From assembly GCA_013397935.1 (NCBI GenBank), contig VZRN01004188.1, positions 427,677 through 491,676 on the forward strand: a stretch of 64,000 bases of DNA, given 5' to 3'. The first letter of the stretch is position 1. The number at the start of each line of letters is the position of its first letter. The notes under the pieces are model-generated. The model saw only the letters and a program-made list of their open reading frames with translations, searched no databases and was not told the origin of the DNA. This document shows positions 14,301 through 24,907 of the stretch, piece after piece. A program made the position numbers and the translations under genes. This stretch comes from Dasyornis broadbenti (lineage: Eukaryota; Chordata; Aves; Passeriformes; Dasyornithidae).

Positions 14301-17300
14301 GATTTTTGAGAAATCTGTTTTTTAAAAAGTGGAAATATGCTAGACAATTAGTTTCTCTGTTAGACCTTAAGTAATGAATAATGGAATTAATTTCCTGATA
14401 CGCTATTTCTATGAATTGTTTTCTCTGCATTTTCTGGACACCATCTGTTTCCGTAACATATTATTCATACTAAATGTCATTGGGAAATGGCTTATGGAAA
14501 AAGATTAAATATTGATATAGGAAACAGAAAATAAAAAATAATGCTGTCATGCTCTGGTTTTCCTGTCAGTTTGAGTTTCCTTGTTGCTAGCACAGTATTT
14601 TGTTCAAGTAATAAATATCTCTTGTGTTTCCTCTGACCATGAGATGTCTTGGTGCAATCTGCTGAACTATACCATCAGTCCAGAAAGATACATACAGGAG
14701 GTTTTATGCTCAAGCCAGAAACATATCCACACTGTAATTTTGTTGTTTATTTGCATATTTAAATACTTGAGCTGGCTGGCTCAGTAGCAATACTGAAAAT
14801 TGATTTGCTCTGTTGTGTCAGTTTGATGCTATGAATATCAAACTGGCAAAAAGTCAAATGTCCCTGAGAATGCTGGCTTGTATTCACTCATGATAAGTTT
14901 TTACTGATGATTCAGCTTTGAACCTTTGAAAAAGGTTCCAAATAAGGTGAGATAATATCTCAAGTGGCATTTGAGAGCCCAGAGTCTCTGTCTGGTTGAA
15001 GGTCATACATAGCTATGACAGATGTTGCTCAATTGAAGCATGCAATAATTTGGGAATGTGCTACGAAATTCATGAAGAGCGTTCTGCCAGCCTAGCAGCT
15101 GACTAGTTCTGTTAAAACTGAATTGCGTGACGATTCCTTACACCAGACGTTGAGATTCAAATTGATCATTAGTTTGAGAAAGAAGCTGCAGCAGTCTTTA
15201 ATGCAACTTTCAGTTACTACTCTAATTAGACTAAAGTTCTGCTTGCTGTTTTGTCTTGGCTATTGTGCGAAGACAGCCTTTAGCTTTAATGGTTTGTTAC
15301 TAGACCTTGATTATACAGTTTTAGTTCCACTTGATTGGCAGATATTATTAGACATTTATATTTGTTTTACTTCAGTGATTTAAAGGGCTCTTTATATTTA
15401 TTCTAGAAATAATTTGTGAAGAAACAGTCCTAGCCAGCAGTTTTTTGCAATCCAGTGGTTCGACTCCTACAGACCATACAGTTCCCCAGAGACGCTTTGA
15501 AATACCAGACTCCAGATGTCGAATTCAGGTAAGTGCCACTCTTCTGTTTATATTATTGTATTTTAAAATGCTTTTGCACTTATTTCTGATGTTAAACTAG
15601 AAGTATCATAGTAATCCATAGCAAAGGATTCATAGAGCTATTTTAATGGAAAAGGAGGCAGCGCCAGATTTGATTCAAGGAGGTTTGGTCCAGCTTACAA
15701 ATTAAATGCAAAATCCAAGTTTGGCAGAGTTGCAGAGAACTGTTGCCACTATGGCTTTGAGATTTTTCCCAGTGCTAGAATCACATCCCTTAATAGCCAT
15801 TTAGGTACTGAGTGTAAGAATTGTCTTATCATATGAAAGTATCCGTTTTTGAAAGGTGATTCTCTTGCTGATAGAGTGGAAGAACCTTCTCCCAGTCAAT
15901 AGGCAATGCCTTAATTTGTCTTCTTCAATCTCCTCCTGCCTGATAACTTCTGTTTTGTGATTTCATTTGTGGTATTGGAAGCACGCTTCATACGCATGGC
16001 TTCAAGCAAGACCTGGGGGTGTCTCTTCCTTTGCTACCAGTGTAGCTGGTCTTTGTCAGGTTCCTTTACCTTTTGGCTTCATGTTACACTAATTCAATAA
16101 AAGTTTGTAGAGTGCTGAAATGCCTGAGTCACAGGTTGGGTCTGTTATCAGGTCAGCAGCAGAGCTCATTCTTTTTCTGCCTTAATTGAATGTCCAGCCT
16201 AAAGCAAACAGTGTTTGTGGGTCCTCATCAAAGGATGGCTGTTCAGCTGCCCATGAGTACAGCAGGACTTGGCCAGCTTTAAAAAGCATGAGCCAGCATT
16301 AACTTTGTTTCTCGTGTATGCTAAATTCTTAAGTAGTTTACAACTTTTTGATGTTATTTTCTTCTCCTTAGGCACCTGCCTCTTTATTGGATTCATGCAA
16401 AGAGTACGGTGGTGGTCATCATGTGTGGTAAGCTACATAAATAAATTCTGGTTTAAATCCTTGTTAGCTTTTGGATAGTAACAGTGGGTACTGTTTTCGT
16501 AAACCTAGCCTTTAAGGTAAAACAGTCTCTTTCATTGTATTCTGCCTCTATTTTTTGGAACCAAAATACGATGTGTAGTGTTTTTAACCTTTGAACCCTG
16601 GAATGCAGTTGGTGGTTTCAAAACCAGCAATAGCTGTACTGTCTAATCCTTAGCTCATAAGGGTGTGCCTGCTGTGGATGGGAAGGGAGAGATGACTTGA
16701 CCAATGTAGTTGTTATTTTCTATAGAATTACACACTACCAGCCTTTATAATCAATGGCTGTGCTGTACAAAGATGTTTTACAAAATTACACTGATTTAAC
16801 TGTATTAACAAAAGCAAATACCGAAGTTCTGAGAAGTAGCAGCATGAATTGTAGGTAACTATTAGGTAAGTGTTATTGTTTTTAAACTCAGGTTTGTACT
16901 TATTGTGGCTTATTCTCTCTTTTGAAGTTTGGAGAGCTCAGAGGAAGAACACTGTGTGGTGCCTGACCCCTGTAACACCATCATCTTGCCTTTTAATTGT
17001 ATGTCCTACACTGCCACCAACCAAGACTTTATCCAGCACCTTTCTGCATCCATAGTGCAGGCTGTGCAGAAATCTGCCCTGTCCCTCACAGAGAACAAAG
17101 AAAGCCTTCCGGGTAATTCCACAATCACAGACAAAGAAGATGGATATTTTGAAATGGGACTTCATGAAGGAGATCAGACTTTTGAGTTTAGCACTACTTT
17201 GGATACTCAGTCATCTGACAACATAGCAATGGAGAGTGTTGACATAGTCAAAATTCTCTGGAGTTTTTCTATTCACATTCATAAAGGACTCAGACAGTTT

Positions 17301-20300
17301 GCTTCCTGTTTGGTTTTGACCGATGAGATGCTAGCTGTGTTTGAGATTCCTCCTCAGGAATTGAGAGGAAATTGCCAGCACATCCCTTCTGCCTTGAAAT
17401 TAATGCTGTGTTTTCCATACACTGATCTAATAGAATTTGGCTTTCTCCTGCCAGAAATCTGTTTAACTCTGAAGCTGAAAAACAGTGACAACTGCTTGTT
17501 TATTGTATCAGACTCACAGAATCTTCAAGACTTTTATTCCTGTTTACAAACGTGTTGCTCACAACACTACACATCAGTGTTACCAAGCTCCACGTGGTAC
17601 TGTAGAAAAGCAAACCTCCAAGAATTTCTCTGTCAGCTTATGGAATTGAATTGCATTTCAGCAGAAGATGTTGAAATAAAAGGTTGTTTCCCAACATACC
17701 TTGTTTATGGGAATAAAACCAATGTTCAGAAAGTCTTGCATCAACCAGAGTCAGCTGGCAATAACAAGGAATGGTCAAAGAATGTTTTGTGTTCTGCACT
17801 TTATACTTCAGTTTATAAATCTTCTGACCAGAGTCCCTGCGTGGTCCATCCATGTTGGATATGTCTAACACCCCAGCATTTGTACATAGTAAAGGTGGAT
17901 TTCAGTTTACTGCCAGGTAAATGGGTAGGCACAGAAGAGTTGGGAAGTGTATTTAAGCTGAATAGAATTCCGTTAGCATCACTCGTGTTGCATCCAACTC
18001 ATGGTGCCACCCAGCAGAAGGGTTCATTTTTGGATGGACACGTGCTGGAGTTGCTCGTTGGATACAGATTTGTTACAGCAGTGTTTGTTCTACCTCATGA
18101 GAAATTCCACTTCCTACGAATCTACAGTCTTTTAAGGACACTCCTGCAGGATGTTAAGACTATTATTATTTTCAAAGCTTCAAGCAAATTGGATGCTGTA
18201 AGAAATCATGTTGTGGAGGCAAACAGACAAGGTCAGGCAGCCAGGTAATGGTTCCTGTGAAAGGTCTCTTGCATGGTGCTTGGTGTGGTCTAATGCCTGT
18301 GTTTGCAGCTGTCATTGTGATTGGGTTTGGTCTGTGGTATTGATGAAATACTTCTGCATTGTGCTAGTCTATAGTGAGTGTGAATGGTTATCCTGGACTG
18401 TGGCAGTCTACCATTTTTTATCTGTTTTGTTGCTGCAATATGAAATACAATTTCTAATGGAAGGAAACTTCCTATTTCAAGTGCCTGCAGGCTGAGGTCA
18501 TGGCAGCTTGACGGCTATGCTCAAGATATTAAATTATTTAACTGTTAAAAATGGAAGTTACCTGGTTTTAATTTTTGAATCAAATAGGGGAAAAGCTGTG
18601 TAGATCCTTACATTTTGATTATGTGTGTTCTGGATCTTTTCTAGTTTTTGCAAGCCTCATCTGACACTGTCATCCTTATACCCGTCTGAGTTTCTCATGC
18701 AGAAGATAACAGAAGACAACCAGATTCCTGTTCACCTTCATGTTTCTGTGTCACTGCAGTACGTGGCTGGGCTGAAGGGAAGAGCCTTGGTTGAATTTTT
18801 CCATAGCAACATTGCAGAGGTATTATGTCTACTCTAAGTGTACAAAAACATGCCTTGTGACCTCTCTGTACTACACAGTATCTATAAAAACTTTGCTGAT
18901 CAAACTTAGCCACAAGAGTTAGGCTCTGAGAAACCTGAAGCATTTTGATCAAAAATCTGTGTGTTATTCCATTTTGGGTTCCCTGCTACAGCAATTGGGA
19001 TCCTGCAAAGGATATTTTGCCTTCAGGATCTGTGGTGCAGAAGAGGAGAGTATATTAATGTATGTCTTGAAGATATGATTGCTCCAAGAATGTTCCTCTT
19101 TTTTCTTTAAAGTGACAAAAGGAGAGAAAATAACAGGAGTGAAATTATTTTATGATGGTTCTTAGCTAATCAGTACATAGGTGTTCTGACTCATTTTTGT
19201 AATATTGTGCATGATTACAACATGTGCATGGCTGTTGGTACCCCAGAAACATGAGCAGATAAACCTAATTTCTGAAAAAGATGAAAGTCTGTCTGGGGAA
19301 CATCAAATTGAAAAGTACAAATATTTCCTGAAATTTGTGATGCATCTTTTTGAGTGATAAGTCATTATGATCTGAGTATAAATGTCAATGAAAAGCTTGA
19401 GAAATAGATACTTTTTTTTATTCCCTTACCTCCCTTCCAAATGTTTTGAGTAAGCACAGTTACAAGCTGTGCTTCTCTTTTTATATCAAGAGAAGCCAAT
19501 GCAAAAAGCAGGTGACTCATTTAAGGGTTCACTGTAAGTTAGAAGCTGGGAAGAGGCCTGGTTGGAGCAGCAGCTGTAGTGGCAAGCTGTGCTTCTGTCC
19601 TCTCATGAGGGTCTTTGAATCCAACTCTCAGGAGCATCTGAAGGCTCAGCAGACTTGTTGAGGCTTGGGAGGCCACTGCTCAGCTGTTGATTAAAGTTTT
19701 GACTGCAGTGTCTATTCTAAAACGTCTTTCTTATAAACTAGATGTTTTTCTGGGTTTTTTCTAGTTTTGGTCAGAAAACAGGGAATAATTAGCTCATAAT
19801 AGAAAAATAATTTTCTTCTATAGACACAAGGTATTTTCAGTGCTGCCATTGTGGCCTCATTTAGCAGCCTTGGGCTGAACTACTTCTCTTTGACTGGAGC
19901 ATGTTCTGATGCTTAAGATTTTGAAGTTGTTTCTCTCATGGTCTAAAGTTGCCTTTAAGGCAGTGAAATGATCTGAAATACCAAAGTGTGTTTATGAAAT
20001 AAAATGTACATCTTAGGTGGAAAATGAAGAGTTGAGACACCTCATGTGGTCTTCAGTTCTCTTTTACAAGACTCCCAATATGGAAGTGATGGCTTGTGTG
20101 CTTCTCTCAACAAAAGCTATTTACTTTCTGTTGGATGATTCTTTCATTCATGCAGATGAGCACCAGTCAGGTAAAAGAGTTATTTTGATCCTTTAATCAG
20201 GTTACTGACTTAATCCTTCTCTGTGTGTTTGTCTTCAGTTTAAGTACCAATTTTGGTCAATACTCAGACTTCCTAGTTGAAGGGGTCAGTATTTGCATAA

Positions 20301-22448
20301 GACTTTTGTGTTCAAAAAACGAGGGTCTTGAGTCAAGTCTGCTTCTCAGACAGACCCTTTTAGCTGTCATTGTATCTATGCTTTTCTCTGATGTCATTTC
20401 ATAGTCCCTTTCATAACTAAAATGGAAAGGGAAGAGTAATGAATCTCATGGTGTGTATTCAATTAAAGTGTGTTCTTAATGCATTTGCTGATTTAAATCT
20501 GGTATGCAACAGATGTTTCAAGAAATGCTGATAATAAGATTTGCTTGTATTTTTCTTGAGAAATTATTAGCCACTGTATCCAGTTTTTTAATTTCTTTCT
20601 TCAGGTGTGAGATAATTATAAGATTTTAATGTAAAAATCATGTTTATGGACAGAATAATACTCTTCTTTTGACTTTTTTTTCATATATACTTCTTTAACA
20701 GATTTTTGGAACAAAGAAAACTCAGATTGTGAAAATAGTTCTTTCCACCTCTCATGCTGCTTTGTGCTAAAACTTAATGACCTTCAGTCAGTAAATGTTG
20801 GCTTGTTCGACCAATACTTCCGAATTACTGGTGAGTACATCTTGTGCTTTAAGTTTTTCCAGTTCTATTTTGTTTTAGTCTTTTTCAGATAGATGCCTGT
20901 CTTTATTAGTGAGATGGAAGACAGTATTTTTTTGTTGCTTCTTTTTCTTGAGTCCCTAGAGCAATATTTGAATCATAAGTGCATACTATATTTTAAAATG
21001 AAGAGGAATTATGTATTTTTTGAGGGATTTGTAAGGATTCTGTTGTTGTTTTCAAGAATTTGATGCATGTTTTCAGGATAAATAATCCTTGAAAAAAATC
21101 TTTTCTGATGACAATTGCATGTTGGTTCAAGAAATGATAATTTCAAGTACAGATTAGTGAGTGAATTATATTCTGTGTTCTCTTCAGGACATTCTGCAGA
21201 ACAAATTGTCACCTGCCTGACAAGGGACAGTTACAACACTCACACCTTCATACAGCAGCTTATGGCAGTCCTGTCACTGCTTGCACGCACTCCTTCACCT
21301 GAACCAGTAGATAAGGACTTCTACTCTGAATTTGGGAGTAAAAACACAGGTGAGTGGTCTTTTCTACGTGTCATGAGTTATTTAGGTATCATACTTATGG
21401 CTTCATCCAAACTCTACTGAGAACTCTTTTGAGGGACATTTATGCATCAGTCATTTCCCATTTGATACTTAACCGAACTCCCTGACTTTAATTATCCTAG
21501 ATGTGCCCTATATGAATGGAATTGTTGAGTGTAAACAGTCAAGTGAAGGTAGTCATGGCTTCTTGAGTTCACCCTGGACTGATGTGGTTAGAAATTTGCA
21601 GAAATGTATGTTGGTAATGCAAGGACCGCGGTAGAGACCTGCAATCCAAATAAAATTATTCCAATATTGTTTGTAAGCAAAATCATGGATGAATAGATAC
21701 AAAACTTGAATTCTTGCAGCTGCAGCCAGCTGCCAGAGGTTGTTGCTTATCCTAGTACATTAAGAAGGTGTTGTATAGCACTAAATAGAGATATAAATAA
21801 TGTATGTTTCTTGCAGGAAAAATGGAGAATTATGAACTGATTCACTCTAGCAGAGTAAAATTTATTTATCCGAATGAAGAGGAAATTGGGGACCTTGCTT
21901 TTCTAGTGGCAGAGAAGATGGATGTTTTGACCAATCTTCCATCGCTCAACATCCTTCTGTACGTGTTGGCATTTCAAGTAAATCATGTTGAAGGATCTAC
22001 TCAGAACACTAGTTCACTTCAACCTAAAACACTGATATTGACCAGCTCTGATTTGTTTCTCTTTGATGAAGATTATATCAGTTACCCACTACCTGAATTT
22101 GCGAAGGAGCCACCACAAAGAGATAAGTATCAGCTCACAGATGGAAGACGAATCCGAGATTTAGATAGGGTACTCATGGGATATCAGACATATCCACAGG
22201 CCCTTACATTTGTGTTTGATGATGTTCAGAATCAGGATCTGATGCAGAATTTAACACTGGATCACTTTGGAGAAACTGATAAGGGATTTCCAAAGGGAAA
22301 TTCCAGACAAGAGGGCAGCAGGAGCACAGAGATCCAGTGGTACATTTTTATCCCAAGTGCTGAAAGCAGGGAGAAATTAATTTCATTGCTTGCACGACAG
22401 TGGGAGATCCTATGTGGCAGGGAATTGCCTTTGGAACTCACTGGTTAG
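47..22448 (+). CDS. NISCH: Nischarin (imidazoline receptor candidate / integrin alpha5-binding scaffold), 5'-partial
   Basis: Nischarin is a cytosolic and endosomal scaffold that binds PI3P through a PX domain, binds the integrin alpha5 tail and inhibits PAK1, LIMK and Rac signalling in cell migration (family knowledge). Nineteen exons splice in frame: 47-229, 3526-3574, 5200-5363, 6711-6806, 8434-8529, 8846-9004, 10274-10342, 10801-10986, 11192-11320, 11744-11857, 12728-12836, 15407-15528, 16372-16427, 16928-18244, 18645-18819, 20017-20170, 20702-20830, 21188-21349, 21817-22448. All introns are GT..AG. The sum is 4101 nt: 1366 codons plus a TAG stop. The first 46 bases are intron. By comparison with human, about 59 N-terminal residues (start codon and first half of PX) are upstream, giving about 1425 residues against 1504 in human. 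Introns of 200-3300 bp hold only the items listed separately. Sequence identity to nischarin is unmistakable along the whole length. Confidence 0.97.
6711..8529 (+). CDS. NISCH: NISCH exons leading into the leucine-rich repeats
   Basis: Exons 6711-6806 and 8434-8529 are each exactly 32 codons and phase 0 at both ends (residues 133-196). The first encodes GTGGPFGTSNIQEHLLPFDL and ends HQIE. The second begins ISHCGGNLIKGL and ends LATLSVRFSATSMK, an LRR-like strand that precedes the canonical repeats. The acceptor of the second exon uses a run of 16 T (8412-8427) followed by AAACAG. Because both exons are in-frame cassettes, either could be skipped without a frameshift. Reading frame remains open for 90 codons past the first donor (see findings). 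Confidence 0.94.
8846..11320 (+). CDS. NISCH: NISCH leucine-rich repeat exons
   Basis: Exons 8846-9004, 10274-10342, 10801-10986 and 11192-11320 (residues 197-377) are all phase 0. They encode consecutive repeats of the LxxLxLxxNxL type: LTTLDMSHNSISEIDDSV, KIEFLDLSHNGVFLVENL, NLVHLDLSYNKLTSLEGV, NIKTLNLAGNQLERLCGL, SLVNLDLSNNKIEQIDEV, and a capping unit CLEKVVLSSNPLSIIPDYRT. In mammalian nischarin this LRR block is the platform for PAK1 and other kinase partners. Exon borders fall inside repeats rather than between them. The level of conservation is as high as in the PX part. Confidence 0.96.
11744..12836 (+). CDS. NISCH: NISCH post-LRR helical exon and Ser-rich linker exon
   Basis: Exon 11744-11857 (38 codons, residues 378-415) encodes the conserved VTTEKELDTVEVLKAIQKAK helix that follows the LRR cap. 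Exon 12728-12836 (109 nt, ends after the first base of a Gly codon) encodes ISEDSRLTAASSKS and a Ser/Pro-rich stretch ending SSSQG. This corresponds to the low-complexity linker of human nischarin, where conservation drops. Donors are GTGAGT and GTAATC. The intron between them contains the first assembly gap. Confidence 0.92.
12557..12581. other. Assembly gap (25 N) in NISCH intron, flanked by C-rich and A-rich tracts
   Basis: Twenty-five N lie between a cytosine-rich stretch (from 12539) and CCCCACCCCCC followed by 12 A. The gap falls in the intron 11858-12727 and removes no exon that the spliced frame requires. Confidence 0.95.
15407..16427 (+). CDS. NISCH: NISCH variable linker exons
   Basis: Exon 15407-15528 (122 nt) completes the split codon as GAA and encodes EIICEETVLASSF and a following Thr/Pro-rich segment, aligning with human residues near EEALASSLSSTD. 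Exon 16372-16427 is only 56 nt; it encodes APASLLDSCKEYGGGHHV and then a TG that is completed as Cys by the next exon. It is supported by its consensus acceptor (TCTCCTTAG), its donor GTAAGC and its ability to join the frames on both sides. Its protein has little similarity to human, so this 56-nt exon is the least certain one in the gene. Confidence 0.8.
16096..16101 (+). promoter_or_regulatory. NISCH: Intronic AATAAA in NISCH, possible alternative poly(A) signal
   Basis: A canonical AATAAA sits in the intron 15529-16371, about 500 nt after an in-frame TAG (15598-15600) reached by reading through the exon donor at 15529. GT-containing sequence follows. Use is unproven; AATAAA is common by chance in AT-rich introns. 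Confidence 0.25.
16928..18244 (+). CDS. NISCH: NISCH large central exon (1317 nt)
   Basis: This single exon encodes about 439 residues (residues 511-950). It starts at LESSEEEHCVV after the acceptor TTTTGAAG; the TTG at 16929 is inside the exon and is not a start codon. Conserved blocks are LPFNCMSYTATNQDFIQHL, LRQFASCLVLTDEMLAVFEI, LCFPYTDLIEFGFLLPEICL, GCFPTYLVYGNKTN and GHVLELLVGYRFVTAVFVLP, matching the human region C-terminal to the putative coiled coil. The human stretch of consecutive Glu/Asp is replaced here by a short, mixed sequence around DKEDGYFEMGLHEGDQTFEF. The exon ends in phase 2 with donor GTAATG. Confidence 0.96.
18645..22448 (+). CDS. NISCH: NISCH C-terminal exons and stop codon
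   Basis: Exons 18645-18819, 20017-20170, 20702-20830, 21188-21349 and 21817-22448 (stop TAG 22446-22448). Residues 950-1366 include KITEDNQIPVHLHV, VENEELRHLMWSSVLFY, FVLKLNDLQSVNVGLFDQYF, TPSPEPVDKDFYSEFG, MENYELIHSSRVKF, LPEFAKEPPQRDKYQL and LISLLARQWEILCGRELPLE. All are near-identical to the C-terminus of human nischarin. The Ala/Pro-rich repeat that precedes NQIP in human is absent. The donor of the first exon, GTATTA, is weaker than the others; frame and homology still fix that boundary. Confidence 0.95.
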
Positions 22449-22770
22449 TTACTGCACAGCCAAGTGATTTCAGTGTGTATTATAATGTAAAGCACAGTGT
22501 TTAAGTAGATAGCACCTGTCAAGTTCTCTTTGTTTGAATGAGGAGCTGACCTGGACTCCCTTCCTCCCTGGTGCAGTGAATATGTAATAGTACATAGAAA
22601 TACTCTGAAGTGTTACCTGGGGACTGAACTTCTTGTACAGTCTATTTTTTATGCAGTAGTATATAGTGAAAAAAAACCCATGAGACATCCTGGGAAACTG
22701 TATGGAAAAATTAAGGAGTCAACACTAGATATTCTGTCGTCTGGGGCTGTTAAGGTTTCCACTATTTTTC

Positions 22771-22778
22771 TGTATATA
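22771..22778 (+). promoter_or_regulatory. Pumilio response element, TGTATATA
   Basis: Exact match to the UGUANAUA motif bound by PUM1/PUM2 in 3' UTRs, on the sense strand of the NISCH transcript. A second copy lies 39 nt further on. Binding is inferred from the motif alone. Confidence 0.4.
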
Positions 22779-22809
22779 TCAGTCTTGCTGTTCTATACAA
22801 ATTCTAATG

Positions 22810-22817
22810 TGTAAATA
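22810..22817 (+). promoter_or_regulatory. Pumilio response element, TGTAAATA
   Basis: Second exact UGUANAUA motif in the NISCH 3' UTR, on the sense strand. Close pairing of two perfect sites makes regulation by Pumilio more plausible than a lone match, but the region is AT-rich and chance remains possible. Confidence 0.4.
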
Positions 22818-23190
22818 AGGGTAAATGCTTGTGTATGTTCAAGTGCAATGTTCTTTGTACAAGAAGTATTTTGGGTATGCTGCTAATGCTTATTATTTAA
22901 TGATCTTACAGTTTTACATGTTTTTCTTTGAGGCCAAGCGTAATGATTTGCTGCCAATCATGAACTTAACAGTAAAATTTGAGCCACAAGCAGGTAACAA
23001 ATTTTAATATAAAACTATTTTCACAGGCATTCATTTTCATTATCTAAGGATAAAAGGTAAACATCCCCTCAATATCATCTTGAAAGTGGAAAGACCCAGA
23101 CCCAGTGTGGGTATATCAGCATTTTGTCAACAAATAATGGATTTGTATCTCTGAAAACGAAGTCTTTCTTTTGCCTATCTTGTCAATACA

Positions 23191-23196
23191 AATAAA
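23191..23196 (+). promoter_or_regulatory. NISCH: Probable NISCH polyadenylation signal AATAAA
   Basis: A perfect AATAAA hexamer lies about 740 nt after the NISCH stop and is followed within 15-60 nt by a TTTTCTTTTGGCTTTG-type U/GU-rich element, the usual layout of a vertebrate poly(A) site. No earlier AATAAA occurs in the UTR. Confidence 0.6.
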
Positions 23197-23879
23197 GTGT
23201 AATTTGACAGTTTTCTTTTGGCTTTGTCTTTATTCAAGTTTATATCTTGTTTGCAGGATACCATATGGCAGTTCAGCAGCACATATTCTGTTCCTAGAGT
23301 GCATTGTAAAGTATGAAATGTGCAGCAAGATGAAAAAAGAAAATAGTTTATTCTACTATAACAAGATGGTTAGTCCAGAAATACAGCTGAGTCATGGAAA
23401 GTGAGGATCTGCAGCTTCTAAACACAATTTGAGGATTTATTTCAAGAACTTTTGTTTCTCCGTTAGATGTTAGGGGTTTGCTTTCTAAGCTGTCATGTTT
23501 AACTTGACTATGACTGTGCCCAACAAGTTTTAGCCTCCCCATTCACTATTCCAAAGACAAATATTAAGACTCGGAAAAACGGTGTTTTATATCCAATGGG
23601 ATTAGGAAGGGATGAACAGTTTTGATACTTATGTGGCAGCTGATGCTGCTTAAAACCGATGTGCCTTAAACACAGAGAAATCTGGGCTGGGAAAGCCCTC
23701 TGGGGGTCCAACAGTCAAGTTTAAAACAGGGCAATCTTCAAACAGATTGCTCAGGGCCTTGTCAAAACAAGTTATGAGTTTTCTCCAAGAATGACAAGTC
23801 CACAGTGGATTTGGGAATTTGGTGGTTTCATGGAGTATTTTTCCATGCTGTTGCAAAGCTTGGCTGTTTTTTTTGTTGT

Positions 23880-23933
23880 TGTTGGTTTTTTTNNNNNNNN
23901 NNNNNNNNNNNNNTTTTTTTTTTTTTTTTTTTT
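23880..23933. repeat. Poly-T / GTT tract containing an assembly gap
   Basis: GTT repeats and T runs surround 21 N (23893-23913), followed by about 20 T. The tract sits just past the NISCH poly(A) signal. It looks like a homopolymer collapse or the poly(A) tail of an antisense retro-insertion; the gap prevents a decision. Confidence 0.8.
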
Positions 23934-24907
23934 GATTTCAGAAGCCAGGAATGTTGCAGTCAATGCAAGGATGACAAAGACAGAGGCAGCCAAAGTCAAA
24001 TTGTATTGCAGGATGCAGTGGCGTTCCCTAAGCTAGCAGAGACGAGGAGCATAACTGGAGTGCAGCTCTGCTCCCAGGTTGGCAGAGGAAACCTAACCCC
24101 TTAAGCTTAGGCAGAACTGAACAATTAAGGTAGGTACTGCAGGCTCTTGAGGAAAACTAAATTTTCCTGTACTTTGGAGCTTTTGTATTCTCTGACATCT
24201 CAAGCTTCCTTATGTTCATGTAAGCTTAATTATCGTTGGGTAGAGAAGCTAATTTCTAAATTAAATATCCTAGGTATAAAGTAATTTAAAAGAAATTTTA
24301 GATCTTCACCAGTTCTTTCTGAAGTAGCTCTGTTAATGACTTATTAGTAATTGTCTAAGGTAATACTTGAGCCTGTGGCAACTTAAACAGTCTGATTTTC
24401 AAACGCATTTGAGAACTCACGAGATGAACAGATAATTTACAGTGTGGCCTATGGTTTAAATGAATACAAAGGGAATCTGTAAGGAGTCTTCTGGAACTGC
24501 CTGGGATTTTAGCCAGCATGGATAGATCTCTGTCTTTAATACGTGGGGTTGTACTTGTCCTTTCATCTGGGTAAGTCAGCCCTTCTTTCCGTCTTATAAA
24601 TAAAGCCCATCCTGAGGGATGCGTTGTGCATGAGACAGACCAACATGAACATCTTAAGCATCTTCTGTAAAATCCAACTGTTTAAAGGTATTTTGATACA
24701 CTGGTGGATATCAGAGAATCTTGTATTAGAATAAGCAGGCATAATCCCTTGCTTGTTACGTACTTTGAGCAGGCAAGGTCTCTTTTTCATATTTTATTGC
24801 AGAAAGAACACATCTGTGGTTAAATTTGAAATGACAGCCCAACCAAACCCAAAACAAATCCCACTCTCTCCTGCTGCCAGGTAGCTGACCACTTGCTGCT
24901 TTCATAA

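Larger units (their letters stand above)
22449..23215 (+). other. NISCH: NISCH 3' untranslated region (approximate end)
   Basis: This AT-rich non-coding sequence follows the TAG. The first canonical AATAAA after the stop is at 23191-23196, with a CA dinucleotide and a T/GT-rich stretch just downstream, so cleavage near 23210 is likely. The UTR holds two exact UGUANAUA Pumilio sites (22771-22778 and 22810-22817). The 3' boundary is an inference without transcript data. Confidence 0.6.

Noticed and set aside
16929..17000. Apparent start of a 439-codon protein at 16929
   Set aside because: The first codon is TTG and lies inside the large NISCH exon; the preceding T plus the TG of exon 16372-16427 form a Cys codon. 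It is not a translation start.
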